A stretch of 64,000 bases of DNA, from contig NZ_CP140155.1 in NCBI RefSeq assembly GCF_034479375.1, forward strand, positions 3,758,501 through 3,822,500. The letters run 5' to 3'. The notes beneath the pieces were generated by a model, which searched no databases, was not told where the DNA came from, and worked only from the letters and a program-made list of their open reading frames with translations. The stretch is from Rhodopseudomonas palustris. GTDB lineage: Bacteria > Pseudomonadota > Alphaproteobacteria > Rhizobiales > Xanthobacteraceae. Positions 19,419-29,151 of the stretch are shown here, one piece after another. Within the stretch, counting starts at the first letter, position 1; each line of letters opens with the position of its first letter. The position numbers and the translations under genes were made by a program.

Positions 19419-19519
19419 AGTTGTGCGATCCCGCGATCCGTCCGCACATCCCTCTCCTCTTGGCCCAAGCAAGATTGGGCGCAGCCCGGTGCCGCGAAGG
19501 CATTTCCAGCCGCCTCAAC

Positions 19520-21492
19520 ATGCGCGACAAAACTGCAAATCTCTGGGAGAGCGTGACCTCGCAGGAAAGGCTTCAGGAAGCCTGGTACAAGGTTCAAGCC
19601 AATGATGGCAGCCCGGGCGGCGACGGCGTAACGCTGCAGGATTTCAAGACCGACCTCTTTGCCAACATCATGCAGTTGCGCGCCGAACTGCTCGGGGGGA
19701 CCTACCGCAGCGGCCCTTTTCGGAAGGTGAGCATCCCGAAGAAGAAGCCGGGATATCGAATCCTGACGATCCCGTGCGTGCGCGATCGGGTCGTTCACAC
19801 CAGCATCGGCAACGTGCTGACGCCTATTTTCGAGCCTCATTTCGAGAACGGTTCGTTCGCCTATCGAGCCGATCGCGGCGTGATCCACGCCGTGAGGCAG
19901 ATTGAGAACTGGCGACAGCGCGGCTACTCGACCGTGATCGAAGCCGACATCGTCAGCTATTTCGACAACATCGACCAGGCAATCCTGCAGGACAAGATCA
20001 AGGCTATCATCAGTCATTTCCCCGGCGCGGCGGCAATACTCGGGCTGATCGCCGGCATGCTAAAGGAACAGGGCAATGCCCTGGGGACGCCGGGTCAGGG
20101 CATTGTCCAGGGATCTCCATTGTCACCCCTGCTCGCCAACATTTATCTCGACGCGCTGGACGAGGAGATGGATGGGGACGGTGTGAAGATCGTTCGATAC
20201 GCTGACGACTTCGTCATACTCTGCAAGTCGGAAAAGAAGGCGGAGAAGGCGTTGGCGCGCTGCGTCGAGGTCATCGCGGCTCACAACCTGCGCCTCCACG
20301 AAGAGGCGACCCGCATCGTCAATTTTGACAAGGGATTTGACTTTGTCGGCTACCTCTTCCTGAAATCGCTCGCGCTCAAACAGAAGGACGAGCCCCTGGC
20401 GCCCCGTGGCAAGCCAGCGAAGTCCGAAGTGACCGACGAAGGCATCATCCAGTTGGAAGACAAGGGATCGCGCTTCGATCCCGGACGTCGGGTACTCTAC
20501 GTGCTCGATCCAACCCATCGGCTGACGGTCCGCAATCGCAGTTTCTCGGTATCGCGAGAGGATGGTTCGGAGTTGATCTCGATCCCGAACCAGCGAATTG
20601 GCAGAATCGAAGTGGGTCCCATCCCAGAATTCGATCGACGTGTTGTGGATCTCGCAATCGACTGCGCCATCGACCTTTCGATTATCGACGGTTACGGCCA
20701 GACCAAGGGCGTCGTAATCGCCAACGAAGGCAAGCGAGCTACACTGCAATTAGCGCAGGCGAAAGCGCTGCTCGACCAGGACTTCCGCACCGCAATTTGC
20801 CGGCGGCTGGTCACGGCCCGCATTCGCAACCAGCGGACACAGTTGATGCGTCTGAATCGGGGGCAGGAGATTGACGCCGTGAGCGAAGCGCTCGTTGAAA
20901 TGGGCCGCGCGCTGCGCAAGGTCGATTTGCAGGCCAGCGCCGAAGCGCTACGGGGGATTGAAGGGTCGACGACGGCGACGTATTGGCCAGCACTCGGCTT
21001 TCTGCTGCAGGGCGACAAACAGGCAGTTTTCCGTCGTAGCCGCCCGGCGCGGGACCCGGTGAACGCCGCCATCAACTACATGACGGCGATCCTGGAACGG
21101 GATATGCGCGCGGCCATCCAGTGCGCTGGACTGCACTCCGGCTTCGCCTTCCTGCACGGCAGCCGCGACCGTCACGACGGTCTGGTTTACGATTTGATGG
21201 AGCCCTCCGGGCTCCCCTGACCGAAGGCCTTGCCATCTATCTGTTCAATGCCCGACGCCTGCGGCTCGACATGTTTTGCAACGGAAGCAACCACCCGGTC
21301 GAAATCTCGGCGGAGGGGCGACGTGCCATCGTTCTCGGCTATGAAGCCGCTGTCGCGAAACGGATCAATCGTACCGACGGCGCGGGCAAGCTTGCCTGGC
21401 GCGCGATGATGCAACTGCAGGCCCGAAGCTTGGCGCATGCCGTGCTCAACGGGCAGCCGGCCCTGTTCGTCGCCTACCTCATGGAGCCGTGA
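19520..21492 (+). CDS. cas1: Reverse transcriptase-Cas1 fusion, frameshifted near the 3' end
   Basis: Spacer-acquisition integrase fused to a group II intron-like reverse transcriptase. RT motifs in order: GGDGVT, ADIVSYFDNID, QGSPLSPLLANIYLD and RYADDF (catalytic Y227-A-D-D230), then FDFVGYLF. The Cas1 half carries the metal ligands E481 (GIEGST), H546 (FLHG) and D558 (YDLME). No Cas6 domain precedes the RT. Right after Pro562 the frame is lost: the sequence GAGCCCTCCGGG gives an early stop at 21218-21220, while one extra T (CCCTTCCGGG) would read EPFRAPLTE and continue in the other frame to 21492, restoring a 657-residue protein. As written, the last 95 or so Cas1 residues are missing, so adaptation may be dead unless this is a sequencing error or programmed slippage. 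The ATG at 19520 is preferred to a TTG at 19421 that runs back to the array. Confidence 0.92.
21207..21492 (+). other. Out-of-frame C-terminal segment of Cas1
   Basis: In the +1 frame this segment reads GLAIYLFNARRL...GRRAIVLGYE...AYLMEP, the helical C-terminal end of Cas1, in direct continuation of the RT-Cas1 frame that stops at 21220. It has no start signal of its own. It shows that the lesion is one base and recent, because the rest of the frame is still open and well preserved. Confidence 0.85.
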
Positions 21493-21497
21493 ATTTC

Positions 21498-21785
21498 ATG
21501 TCCCGCGACACCATGCTCCGCGTGATTTGCTATGATGTTTCATCCGACGTTCGCCGTCGCAAGATTGCGCGGATCCTCGAAGATCGAGCGTCACGCGTGC
21601 AGTTTTCCGTTTTCGAAACACGTATGACCGGGGCTGCTCTGGCTCGGCTTGTGCGGGATGTTGAAGCCCATCTCGGAAAGGACGACAGCCTGCGAGTCTA
21701 TTCCATCAGCACGACCAGCGAACGCCACTGCGATACCCGTGGCGGGTTACCGATCGAGCCACAGGGAGCGTATTGGCTGATGTGA
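21498..21785 (+). CDS. cas2: CRISPR-associated endoribonuclease-like Cas2
   Basis: A protein of 95 residues that would bridge the two Cas1 dimers during spacer integration. It shows the Cas2 ferredoxin-like pattern: MLRVICYDVSSDVRRRKI at the start (with the conserved Asp after strand 1), RVQFSVFE, and LRVYSI at strand 4. The start is uncertain: the ATG at 21498 has GGAG at 21483-21486; a GTG at 21489 overlaps the Cas1 stop, and an ATG at 21513 gives the shortest form. It follows the restored RT-Cas1 frame directly, so the adaptation genes form one unit. Length and motifs are normal. Confidence 0.92.
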   Translation: MSRDTMLRVICYDVSSDVRRRKIARILEDRASRVQFSVFETRMTGAALARLVRDVEAHLGKDDSLRVYSISTTSERHCDTRGGLPIEPQGAYWLM

Positions 21786-21963
21786 TTTCCGGGTTTGCAT
21801 TGTTAAATCGGGTTCAGAAGGATCCAACCGATTGATTTTGCTATTTTTTTGTCGAACGGCGAGAAAGCACCTGCTTCGACGGTGGCTTCAGCGACGAAGA
21901 TTGCATCGGGCTCCGAAACAGAGGGCGTTTGCGCTCGTGTACTCATGGCGTTACGTTCAGTAA
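21786..21963 (+). promoter_or_regulatory. Probable leader of CRISPR array 2
   Basis: The 178 bases between cas2 and the first repeat of array 2 include an AT-rich stretch with a run of seven T at about 21844-21850. I saw no clear similarity to the 139 bases before array 1. If adaptation works, new spacers would be expected next to this segment. Confidence 0.4.
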
Positions 21964-22199
21964 GTTCGGCATGACCGCTTCTTTCGCAGCGGACTGCACC
22001 CTGTAAGCAAGGTGGGTTCAATGGTTGTTAGTTCGGCATGACCGCTTCTTTCGCAGCGGACTGCACCCTTTCTCCACAGGGGTTCGAGTTGCAACGTTCG
22101 GCATGACCGCTTCTTTCGCAGCGGACTGCACCTGAGGAAATGATTCGGTCCGCCGATAAGCTGTTCGGCATGACCGCTTCTTTCACAGCGGACTGCACC
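21964..22199 (+). CRISPR. CRISPR array 2: four 37-bp repeats, three spacers
   Basis: Repeats start at 21964, 22031, 22096 and 22163; spacers are 30, 28 and 30 bases. The unit is the same as in array 1 except that all four read GTTCGGCATG at the 5' end, and the first three have CGC instead of CAC in the hairpin loop (the fourth has CAC). The stem CCGCT/AGCGG and the ACTGCACC tail do not change. Orientation is the same as array 1 and the cas genes. The last repeat is complete and nothing repeat-like follows. Confidence 0.95.
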
Positions 22200-22506
22200 G
22201 CGGAGCCGCATTTGGCTCAGCGATCCTTCCTGGTCGACAGCAGCACAATCCTCTGGTACAGAAGGAGTCGCGGCAAAACTGATAAGCTATTGAATTTGCT
22301 TGGGGTTAATACTCAGGTCGACAATCCTTTCCTGGGCACCACTCGCCCAATGCCCTGAAGCTAATGCCGAGCCCGACGATTCTCACCGCAGGATCGGCGC
22401 CGCGCTCGCCTCGCGCCGGTCGCGGCGATAGGTTGAGCAGGCGATTCGAGGCCGGTTCCGGCTTCTCCTTCAACGTCCGAATTCAAATCTTAGGATTGGC
22501 CTGACC
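22200..22506. other. Intergenic region marking the right side of the accessory island
   Basis: About 300 bases between the last CRISPR repeat and the RNase D gene. No gene, tRNA or clear direct repeat is visible. Base composition changes from the mixed composition of the CRISPR locus to the high-GC core at about 22370, so the island junction probably lies here. Confidence 0.45.
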
Positions 22507-23121
22507 ATGACGATCCGTCTGCATCGCGGCGATCTGCCGGATCTCGCGCGCTATACGACTTCGGTGGCGATCGACACCGAGACGATGGGGCTGCATCCGC
22601 ATCGCGACCGATTGTGCGTGGTGCAATTGTCGAACGGCGACGGCAGCGCCGACGTCGTGCAGATCCCGCAGGGGCACACCGACGCGCCGCATCTGAAGAA
22701 GCTGCTCGGCGACCCGGCGATCGTGAAGATCTTCCATTTCGCGAGGTTCGACCTCGCCGCGCTCTACAACGCGCTCGGAGTGATGCCGCAGCCGGTCTAC
22801 TGCACCAAGATCGCCTCGCGGCTGACCCGCACCTATACCGACCGCCATGGCCTGAAGGATCTGGTGCGCGAGCTGCTCAATGTCGATCTCTCCAAGCAGC
22901 AGCAATCCAGCGACTGGGGCGCGGACACGCTGAGCGACGCCCAGCTCGCTTACGCCGCCTCCGACGTGCTGCATCTGCACGCGCTGCGCGACAGACTCGA
23001 CGTCATGCTGGCGCGGGAGAACCGCACCGAGTTGGCCCAGGCCTGCTTCGGATTCCTCCCGCACCGCGCCCGGCTCGACCTCGGCGGCTGGAGCGAAGAG
23101 GATATCTTCGCGCATTCTTGA
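22507..23121 (+). CDS. rnd: Ribonuclease D-like 3'-5' exonuclease (short form)
   Basis: A DEDD-superfamily 3'-5' exonuclease of 204 residues. The catalytic motifs are IDTETMGL (ExoI), FHFARFDLAAL (ExoII) and YAASDVLHL (ExoIII, the Tyr form, DEDDy). It lacks the HRDC domains of E. coli RNase D, as in the short alphaproteobacterial proteins of this family. It probably trims the 3' ends of stable RNAs. It is the first core gene to the right of the CRISPR island and precedes the lpt genes. Confidence 0.9.
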   Translation: MTIRLHRGDLPDLARYTTSVAIDTETMGLHPHRDRLCVVQLSNGDGSADVVQIPQGHTDAPHLKKLLGDPAIVKIFHFARFDLAALYNALGVMPQPVYCTKIASRLTRTYTDRHGLKDLVRELLNVDLSKQQQSSDWGADTLSDAQLAYAASDVLHLHALRDRLDVMLARENRTELAQACFGFLPHRARLDLGGWSEEDIFAHS

Positions 23122-23364
23122 GGAATTGGGGCCAGATTCGGTGGAAAGCTCTGCCCCGTTTCGGTCAAACTCCTCGTCCTGATGAACTTTTGATCGACCG
23201 GTCGCCCGGCATCCCTCGCCTGTCGAGGCGTTTGCGACTATCTGGGGTTGCTCCCTGCGCCGGACTTCTCCCCGGCCGGTCCCCCGATCCGGAGCGCGAG
23301 AGGAAGACAGCAGGGCTCGACGCCGGCCGATCCAGGCCGGGCTCGGCACCAGGCGGGAGCAGCG

Positions 23365-24126
23365 GTGGCTTCGGTTCAGGCGGCATCCTATCAGGCCGGC
23401 ATGGAGGTGCGCTTCGCGGCTGCGGCGCGCCACAGCCGGCTGGTGCGAACGCTGCGGATCGCGGTGCCGCTGGTGGTGGCGCTGTCGATGGCCGCTATCA
23501 TCGCGATCTCGCTCTTCAATCCGTTTCGCCTGCTGGCGAAACTGCCGCTCGAGGTCGGCGATCTGGTGGTGTCGGGGACCAAGATCACGATGGAATCGCC
23601 GCATCTTGCCGGCTTCACCAATGACGGCCGGCCCTATGAGATGTGGGCGCGATCGGCGACGCAGGATCTCACCAGTCAGGATCATGTCGACCTGCACACG
23701 CTGCGGGCCAAGGTGACGAGCGACGATCAATCGACCGTGCTGATCGAGGCCCGCGACGGCAAGTTCAACACCAAGGCTCAGCTCCTGAACCTGCAGAAGG
23801 ACGTCTATTTGCGCACCTCGACCGGCAGCGAAGCCTGGATGACCCAGGCCGACATCGACATGGGCAAGGGCACGGTGGCGTCCGACGAGCCGGTCGACGT
23901 CAAATGGCTCGGCGGAACGTTGCGCGGCCAGCGGCTGCGGATTACCGAGAAAGGCGACATGATCCGATTCGAGGGCGGAGTGGTGATGAACCTGGACAAC
24001 GCCAGGCTGCCCGGGTCCACGGAAGAGACCGATACGCCGGCGCAGCCGAGCCCGAAGGCCGAGCCGGCAGCGAGGCCGAAATCGTCGCAGGCCGGACCAC
24101 GCCAACGTGAAGTGAACCGCCCATGA
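23365..24126 (+). CDS. lptC: LPS export periplasmic bridge protein LptC
   Basis: Inner-membrane component of the Lpt bridge that passes lipopolysaccharide from LptBFG to LptA. One membrane anchor (LRIAVPLVVALSMAAIIAIS) lies near residues 25-45, followed by a beta-rich periplasmic domain and a proline-rich tail. The start is uncertain; I chose the GTG at 23365, giving about 253 residues, because the upstream extension to 23248 is low-complexity and unlike the family. The stop overlaps the lptA ATG (ATGA), consistent with the conserved lptC-lptA-lptB order. Confidence 0.85.
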   Translation: MASVQAASYQAGMEVRFAAAARHSRLVRTLRIAVPLVVALSMAAIIAISLFNPFRLLAKLPLEVGDLVVSGTKITMESPHLAGFTNDGRPYEMWARSATQDLTSQDHVDLHTLRAKVTSDDQSTVLIEARDGKFNTKAQLLNLQKDVYLRTSTGSEAWMTQADIDMGKGTVASDEPVDVKWLGGTLRGQRLRITEKGDMIRFEGGVVMNLDNARLPGSTEETDTPAQPSPKAEPAARPKSSQAGPRQREVNRP

Positions 24127-24782
24127 CCGCAGCCGGCCATCCCAGCGTGCGCCGCATCCTTGCGATCGCCTGCGCCAGCGTTCTCACCGCCGCGCTCGCC
24201 TGCGGCAGCGCCGCCGCGCAGAGCGCGGTGCAGGGCGTGCCGAACGCGATGCAGGGCTTTTCGCAAAACCGCGAGCAGCCGATCCAGATCGAATCCGATA
24301 CGCTGGAAGTCCGCGACAAGAAGAAGGAGGCGACCTTCGCCGGCAGCGTCAAGGTGATCCAGGGCGACACCACCATGACGTCGAAGAGCCTCGTGGTGTT
24401 CTACGATCAGGATCAGTCCGACGCCGCCGCGAAGCAGCAGGCCAAGCGCAAGACGATGCCGGCGGCGGCTCCCGGTCCGGGCGGCGCCTCGTCGATCCGC
24501 AGGCTCGAAGCCAAGGGCAATGTCGTCGTCACCCAGAAGGATCAGGTGGTGACCGGCGACAGCGCGGTGTTCGACACCAAGACCAATCTGGTCACGATGC
24601 TCGGCAACGTCGTGCTGACACAGGGCAAGAACGTGGTGCGCGGCGACCGGCTGCTGGTCGACATGACCACCGGCGTGTCACGGGTGGAATCCAACAGCGG
24701 CCGGGTGCAGGGGCTGTTTCAATCGTCGGGCAGCGGCTCCGGCGGGCCGCTCGGCATCGGACCGCCGGGCCAGAAGAAATGA
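24123..24782 (+). CDS. lptA: LPS export periplasmic protein LptA
   Basis: A 219-residue OstA-like protein that forms the periplasmic part of the lipopolysaccharide bridge. A signal peptide is clear (basic start, LAIACASVLTAALACG, then AAAQS). The mature part has the family pattern IQIESDTLEVRDKKKEATF and repeated beta strands (GNVVVTQKDQVVTGDSAVFD). It is translationally coupled to lptC by a four-base overlap and lies 57 bases before lptB. The C-terminal 25 residues are rich in Gly and Ser. Confidence 0.92.
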   Translation: MTAAGHPSVRRILAIACASVLTAALACGSAAAQSAVQGVPNAMQGFSQNREQPIQIESDTLEVRDKKKEATFAGSVKVIQGDTTMTSKSLVVFYDQDQSDAAAKQQAKRKTMPAAAPGPGGASSIRRLEAKGNVVVTQKDQVVTGDSAVFDTKTNLVTMLGNVVLTQGKNVVRGDRLLVDMTTGVSRVESNSGRVQGLFQSSGSGSGGPLGIGPPGQKK

Positions 24783-24839
24783 CAGCGCAACGGCTTCGAA
24801 CAACGACGCGGCGCACAGCAGGGCCTGATCGGTAGCGGC

Positions 24840-25805
<966 letters not shown>

Positions 25806-25977
25806 TCGATTGCAGTTTCGGCGCCGGCGCGGCATGCTTGCGCTGCCTTGCTCGCCCCCGCATCCGATGCTCCCGCTGGTGGCCCCCTACTCCGAATTTC
25901 CAATTCGTCAAGGCGTGTACATCGGCCACGGAAAGGCGTAAGCAAGAAACGGACCAACTTGGATCGTTCTTGCCACC

Positions 25978-27618
25978 ATGGCACTGACACAACGCCTCGA
26001 GTTCCGACAATCGCAGTCGCTGGTAATGACGCCGCAGTTGATGCAGGCGATCAAACTGCTGCAGTTGTCCAATCTGGATCTCGCGACCTTCGTCGAGGAC
26101 GAGCTCGAGAAGAACCCCCTGCTGGACCGCGCCAGTGACAACGCCGAACCGCCGGTCGCCGGCGAGGCGACGACGGACCGCGGCGACAGCGGCGGCGACG
26201 ATTTCGGCGGAAGCGAAAGCGGCGGAGAGGGTTCGGACTTCGCCGACGGCGGCAGCGGCGATTCGTTCGAGCCGGGCGCCGAGGACTGGATGCACCGCGA
26301 CCTCGGTAGCCGCAGCGAGATCGAACAGACGCTCGATACCGGGATGGAGAACGTGTTCCCGGAAGAGCCGGCCGAAGCCGCGGCCCGCGCCGCGCAGGAC
26401 GCTGCGCCAGCGTCCTATACCGAATGGGGCGGCGGCGCCTCCAGCGACGAGGGTTACAATCTCGAAGCCTTCGTCGCCGCCGAGACCTCGCTCGCCGATC
26501 GCCTGGCCGAACAGCTCGCGGTGGCGCTGACCGCGCCGTCGCAGCGCATGATCGGCCAATATCTGATCGACCTCGTCGACGACGCCGGCTATCTGCCCGC
26601 CGACCTCGGCGACGCCGCAGAACGGCTCGGAACGACCCAGGCCGAGGTCGAGGCCGTCGTCGCGGTGCTGCAGACGTTCGATCCGCCGGGCATCTGCGCG
26701 CGGTCGCTGGCCGAATGCCTGGCGATCCAGTTGCGCGAGCTCGACCGGTTCGATCCGGCGATGCAGGCGCTGATTGAAAATCTCGACCTGCTGGCCAAGC
26801 GGGATATTACCAGCCTTCGCAAGCTCTGCGGCGTCGACGACGAAGATCTCGCCGACATGATCGGCGAGATCCGCCATCTCGACCCGAAGCCGGGCCTGAA
26901 ATTCGGATCGTCGCGGGTGCAGACGGTGGTGCCCGACGTGTTCGTCCGCCCCGGTCCGGACGGCGGCTGGCTGGTGGAGCTCAATAGCGACACGCTGCCG
27001 AAGGTGCTGGTCAACCAGTCCTACTATTCCGAGCTGTCGAAGACGATCCGCAAGGACGGCGACAAATCCTACTTCTCCGACTGCCTGCAGAACGCCACAT
27101 GGCTGGTCCGCGCGCTCGACCAGCGCGCCCGCACCATTTTGAAAGTGGCGACCGAGATCGTGCGCCAGCAGGACGGCTTCTTCACCCACGGCGTCGCGCA
27201 TCTGCGGCCGCTGAATCTGAAAGCGGTGGCCGACGCGATCCAGATGCACGAGTCGACGGTGTCGCGTGTGACCGCCAACAAGTACATGGCGACCAATCGT
27301 GGCACGTTCGAACTCAAGTATTTCTTTACCGCTTCGATCGCATCCGCCGATGGCGGCGAGGCGCACTCGGCCGAAGCCGTGCGGCATCACATCCGGCAAC
27401 TGATCGACGGCGAGGAGCCGACCGCTATTCTGTCCGACGACACCATCGTCGAACGGCTGCGCGAAGCCGGCATCGAGATCGCGCGCCGCACCGTCGCGAA
27501 ATATCGCGAGGCGATGCGCATCCCCTCCTCGGTGCAGCGGCGGCGCGACAAGCAAAGCATGCTCGGCGCGGCCCTGACGGCGCCCGCCGATCGGTCCCGC
27601 GACACCGCTCCGGCTTGA
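25978..27618 (+). CDS. rpoN: RNA polymerase sigma-54 factor RpoN
   Basis: Alternative sigma factor for nitrogen-related and other enhancer-dependent genes. It has 546 residues: region I (RQSLVMTPQLMQAIKLLQLS) that contacts activators, an acidic Gly/Asp/Glu-rich region II (about residues 45-150), the core-binding region III, a helix-turn-helix (ESTVSRVTANKYM) and the RpoN box (ARRTVAKYRE) near the C-terminus. The order lptB-rpoN-hpf-ptsN is conserved in proteobacteria. The ATG at 25978 gives the normal N-terminus. Confidence 0.96.
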   Translation: MALTQRLEFRQSQSLVMTPQLMQAIKLLQLSNLDLATFVEDELEKNPLLDRASDNAEPPVAGEATTDRGDSGGDDFGGSESGGEGSDFADGGSGDSFEPGAEDWMHRDLGSRSEIEQTLDTGMENVFPEEPAEAAARAAQDAAPASYTEWGGGASSDEGYNLEAFVAAETSLADRLAEQLAVALTAPSQRMIGQYLIDLVDDAGYLPADLGDAAERLGTTQAEVEAVVAVLQTFDPPGICARSLAECLAIQLRELDRFDPAMQALIENLDLLAKRDITSLRKLCGVDDEDLADMIGEIRHLDPKPGLKFGSSRVQTVVPDVFVRPGPDGGWLVELNSDTLPKVLVNQSYYSELSKTIRKDGDKSYFSDCLQNATWLVRALDQRARTILKVATEIVRQQDGFFTHGVAHLRPLNLKAVADAIQMHESTVSRVTANKYMATNRGTFELKYFFTASIASADGGEAHSAEAVRHHIRQLIDGEEPTAILSDDTIVERLREAGIEIARRTVAKYREAMRIPSSVQRRRDKQSMLGAALTAPADRSRDTAPA

Positions 27619-27673
27619 TTACGCCGCAGGCAGGACTACTGTCATTCCCCCCAAGGACGAAACGAGGCATCCC

Positions 27674-28282
27674 ATGACTTTTCGGGTCTCCGGCAAAAGC
27701 ATCAGCGTCGGCGAAGCCCTGCGCGGTCGCGTCAGCGAGCGCACCGAAGAAGTGCTGCGCAAATATTTCGACGGCAATTATTCGGGCCACATCACGCTGA
27801 GCAAAGACGGCTTCGGCTTTCGCACCGACTGCGCGCTGCATCTGGATTCGGGTATCACGCTGGAAGCCGAATCGAATGCGGCCGATGCCTATGCGAGCGC
27901 CGATCAGGCGCTGCTGCAGATCGAAAAGCGTCTGCGCCGCTACAAGAGCCGGCTGAAGGATCGCTCGGCGCGCAAGGCGCATGCAGAAGCGAGCGCGCTG
28001 GCCGAGCTGACCGCTCCGGTCGACATGCCGAGCTACGTGATCGAAGCGCCGGGCGACGAGGAGCACCACGAGGACGCCTACAACCCCGTGATCATCGCCG
28101 AGGCCACCACCGCGATGAAGCGGCTGTCGGTGAGCGAAGCCGTGGTCGAACTCGACCTCACCGGCGCGCCGGTGCTGGTGTTCCTCCATGGCAGCTCCGG
28201 CCGCGTCAACATCATCTACCGTCGCGCCGACGGCAATATCGGCTGGATCGATCCGCCGGCGCTGAACGGCGCCGCGGCCTGA
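27674..28282 (+). CDS. hpf: Ribosome hibernation-promoting factor, long form (HPF/YfiA)
   Basis: A 202-residue long-form HPF that dimerises 70S ribosomes into inactive 100S particles in stationary phase. The N-terminal S30AE domain (MTFRVSGKSISVGEALRGRV, then VLRKYFDG) is linked by about 40 residues to the C-terminal dimerisation domain (VIIAEATTAMKRLSVSEAVV, VFLHGSSGRVNIIYRRADG). The ATG at 27674 follows rpoN by 55 bases. Co-location with rpoN and ptsN is the usual arrangement. Confidence 0.94.
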   Translation: MTFRVSGKSISVGEALRGRVSERTEEVLRKYFDGNYSGHITLSKDGFGFRTDCALHLDSGITLEAESNAADAYASADQALLQIEKRLRRYKSRLKDRSARKAHAEASALAELTAPVDMPSYVIEAPGDEEHHEDAYNPVIIAEATTAMKRLSVSEAVVELDLTGAPVLVFLHGSSGRVNIIYRRADGNIGWIDPPALNGAAA

Positions 28283-28556
28283 CGGAGCGGCGGCGGAACC
28301 GGCCGGCGGTTGCGGCGAGATCGGGCATTGACGCCCGTCGACGCCTCTGCCTATGGTCCGCCGCCTTCCGACGCCGGTCCGGAACGGCCGGAATTTGCGA
28401 CCGCCGGCAGGGATGGTAGATTAGTTAGGTTGATGATTTCAGGGATGTTTTCCCCAAGCCGCGGAATGGCTCGGCGGACCTCTGGAATTCCCGCTTGACG
28501 CAGCCTCCCCCTGTCCTATTTCACACTGACCGCACAGCTCATCCTCGGAACGCCGC

Positions 28557-29018
28557 ATGACGATTACCGATCTGGTCGCGCCCGAGGCCGTTATCCCGGC
28601 GTTGAAGGTCATCAGCAAGAAGCAGGCGCTGCAGGAACTCTCGGCGCGCGCCGCGGAACTCACCGGCCAGAACGAGCGCGCGGTGTTCGAGGTTTTGCTG
28701 CAGCGCGAGAAGCTCGGCACCACCGCGGTGGGCTATGGCGTGGCGATTCCGCACGGCAAGTTGCCGAAGCTGGAGCGGCTGTTCGGCCTGTTCGCGCGGC
28801 TCGAGCGCCCGATCGATTTCGAGGCGATGGACGGCCAGCCGGTCGATCTGGTCTTCCTGCTGCTGGCGCCCGAAGGGGCCGGCGCCGACCACCTCAAGGC
28901 GCTGGCGCGGATCGCCCGACTGTTGCGCGATCAGGATGTCGCCAAGAAACTGCGTGCCTCGCGCGACGCGCAGGCGATCTATTCGGTGCTGGCGCTGCCG
29001 CCCGCAACCGCTGCGTAG
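28557..29018 (+). CDS. ptsN: Nitrogen PTS system EIIA component PtsN
   Basis: The output protein of the nitrogen-related phosphotransferase system, 153 residues. The phospho-accepting histidine is in GYGVAIPHGKLP, with the family's LDLVFLLLAP-like strand (PVDLVFLLLAP) following. It carries phosphate from NPr and regulates potassium transport, the stringent response and other processes by protein contact. The gene is separated from hpf by 274 bases, in which I found no gene; a promoter of its own may lie there. Confidence 0.94.
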   Translation: MTITDLVAPEAVIPALKVISKKQALQELSARAAELTGQNERAVFEVLLQREKLGTTAVGYGVAIPHGKLPKLERLFGLFARLERPIDFEAMDGQPVDLVFLLLAPEGAGADHLKALARIARLLRDQDVAKKLRASRDAQAIYSVLALPPATAA

Positions 29019-29151
29019 TCCACGACCACGCGCAATTCTGTTGAAACGTGCTGGGTTTGAACGCGACCTGCGTGCGTGCATCGGTGGCGGTCACGGCGAA
29101 CGCGGGGCCCGTCACCGGACGCCCCGCGCCGCGTAGCTCGAACGTCAGCGC

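Noticed and set aside
9525..22400. Insertion sequences or intact transposase genes in the island
   Set aside because: No DDE or tyrosine/serine recombinase motifs were seen in any frame that I could support.
19044..22506. A tracrRNA or other small RNA in the CRISPR locus
   Set aside because: No anti-repeat outside the arrays was found, and type VI-A effectors do not need one.
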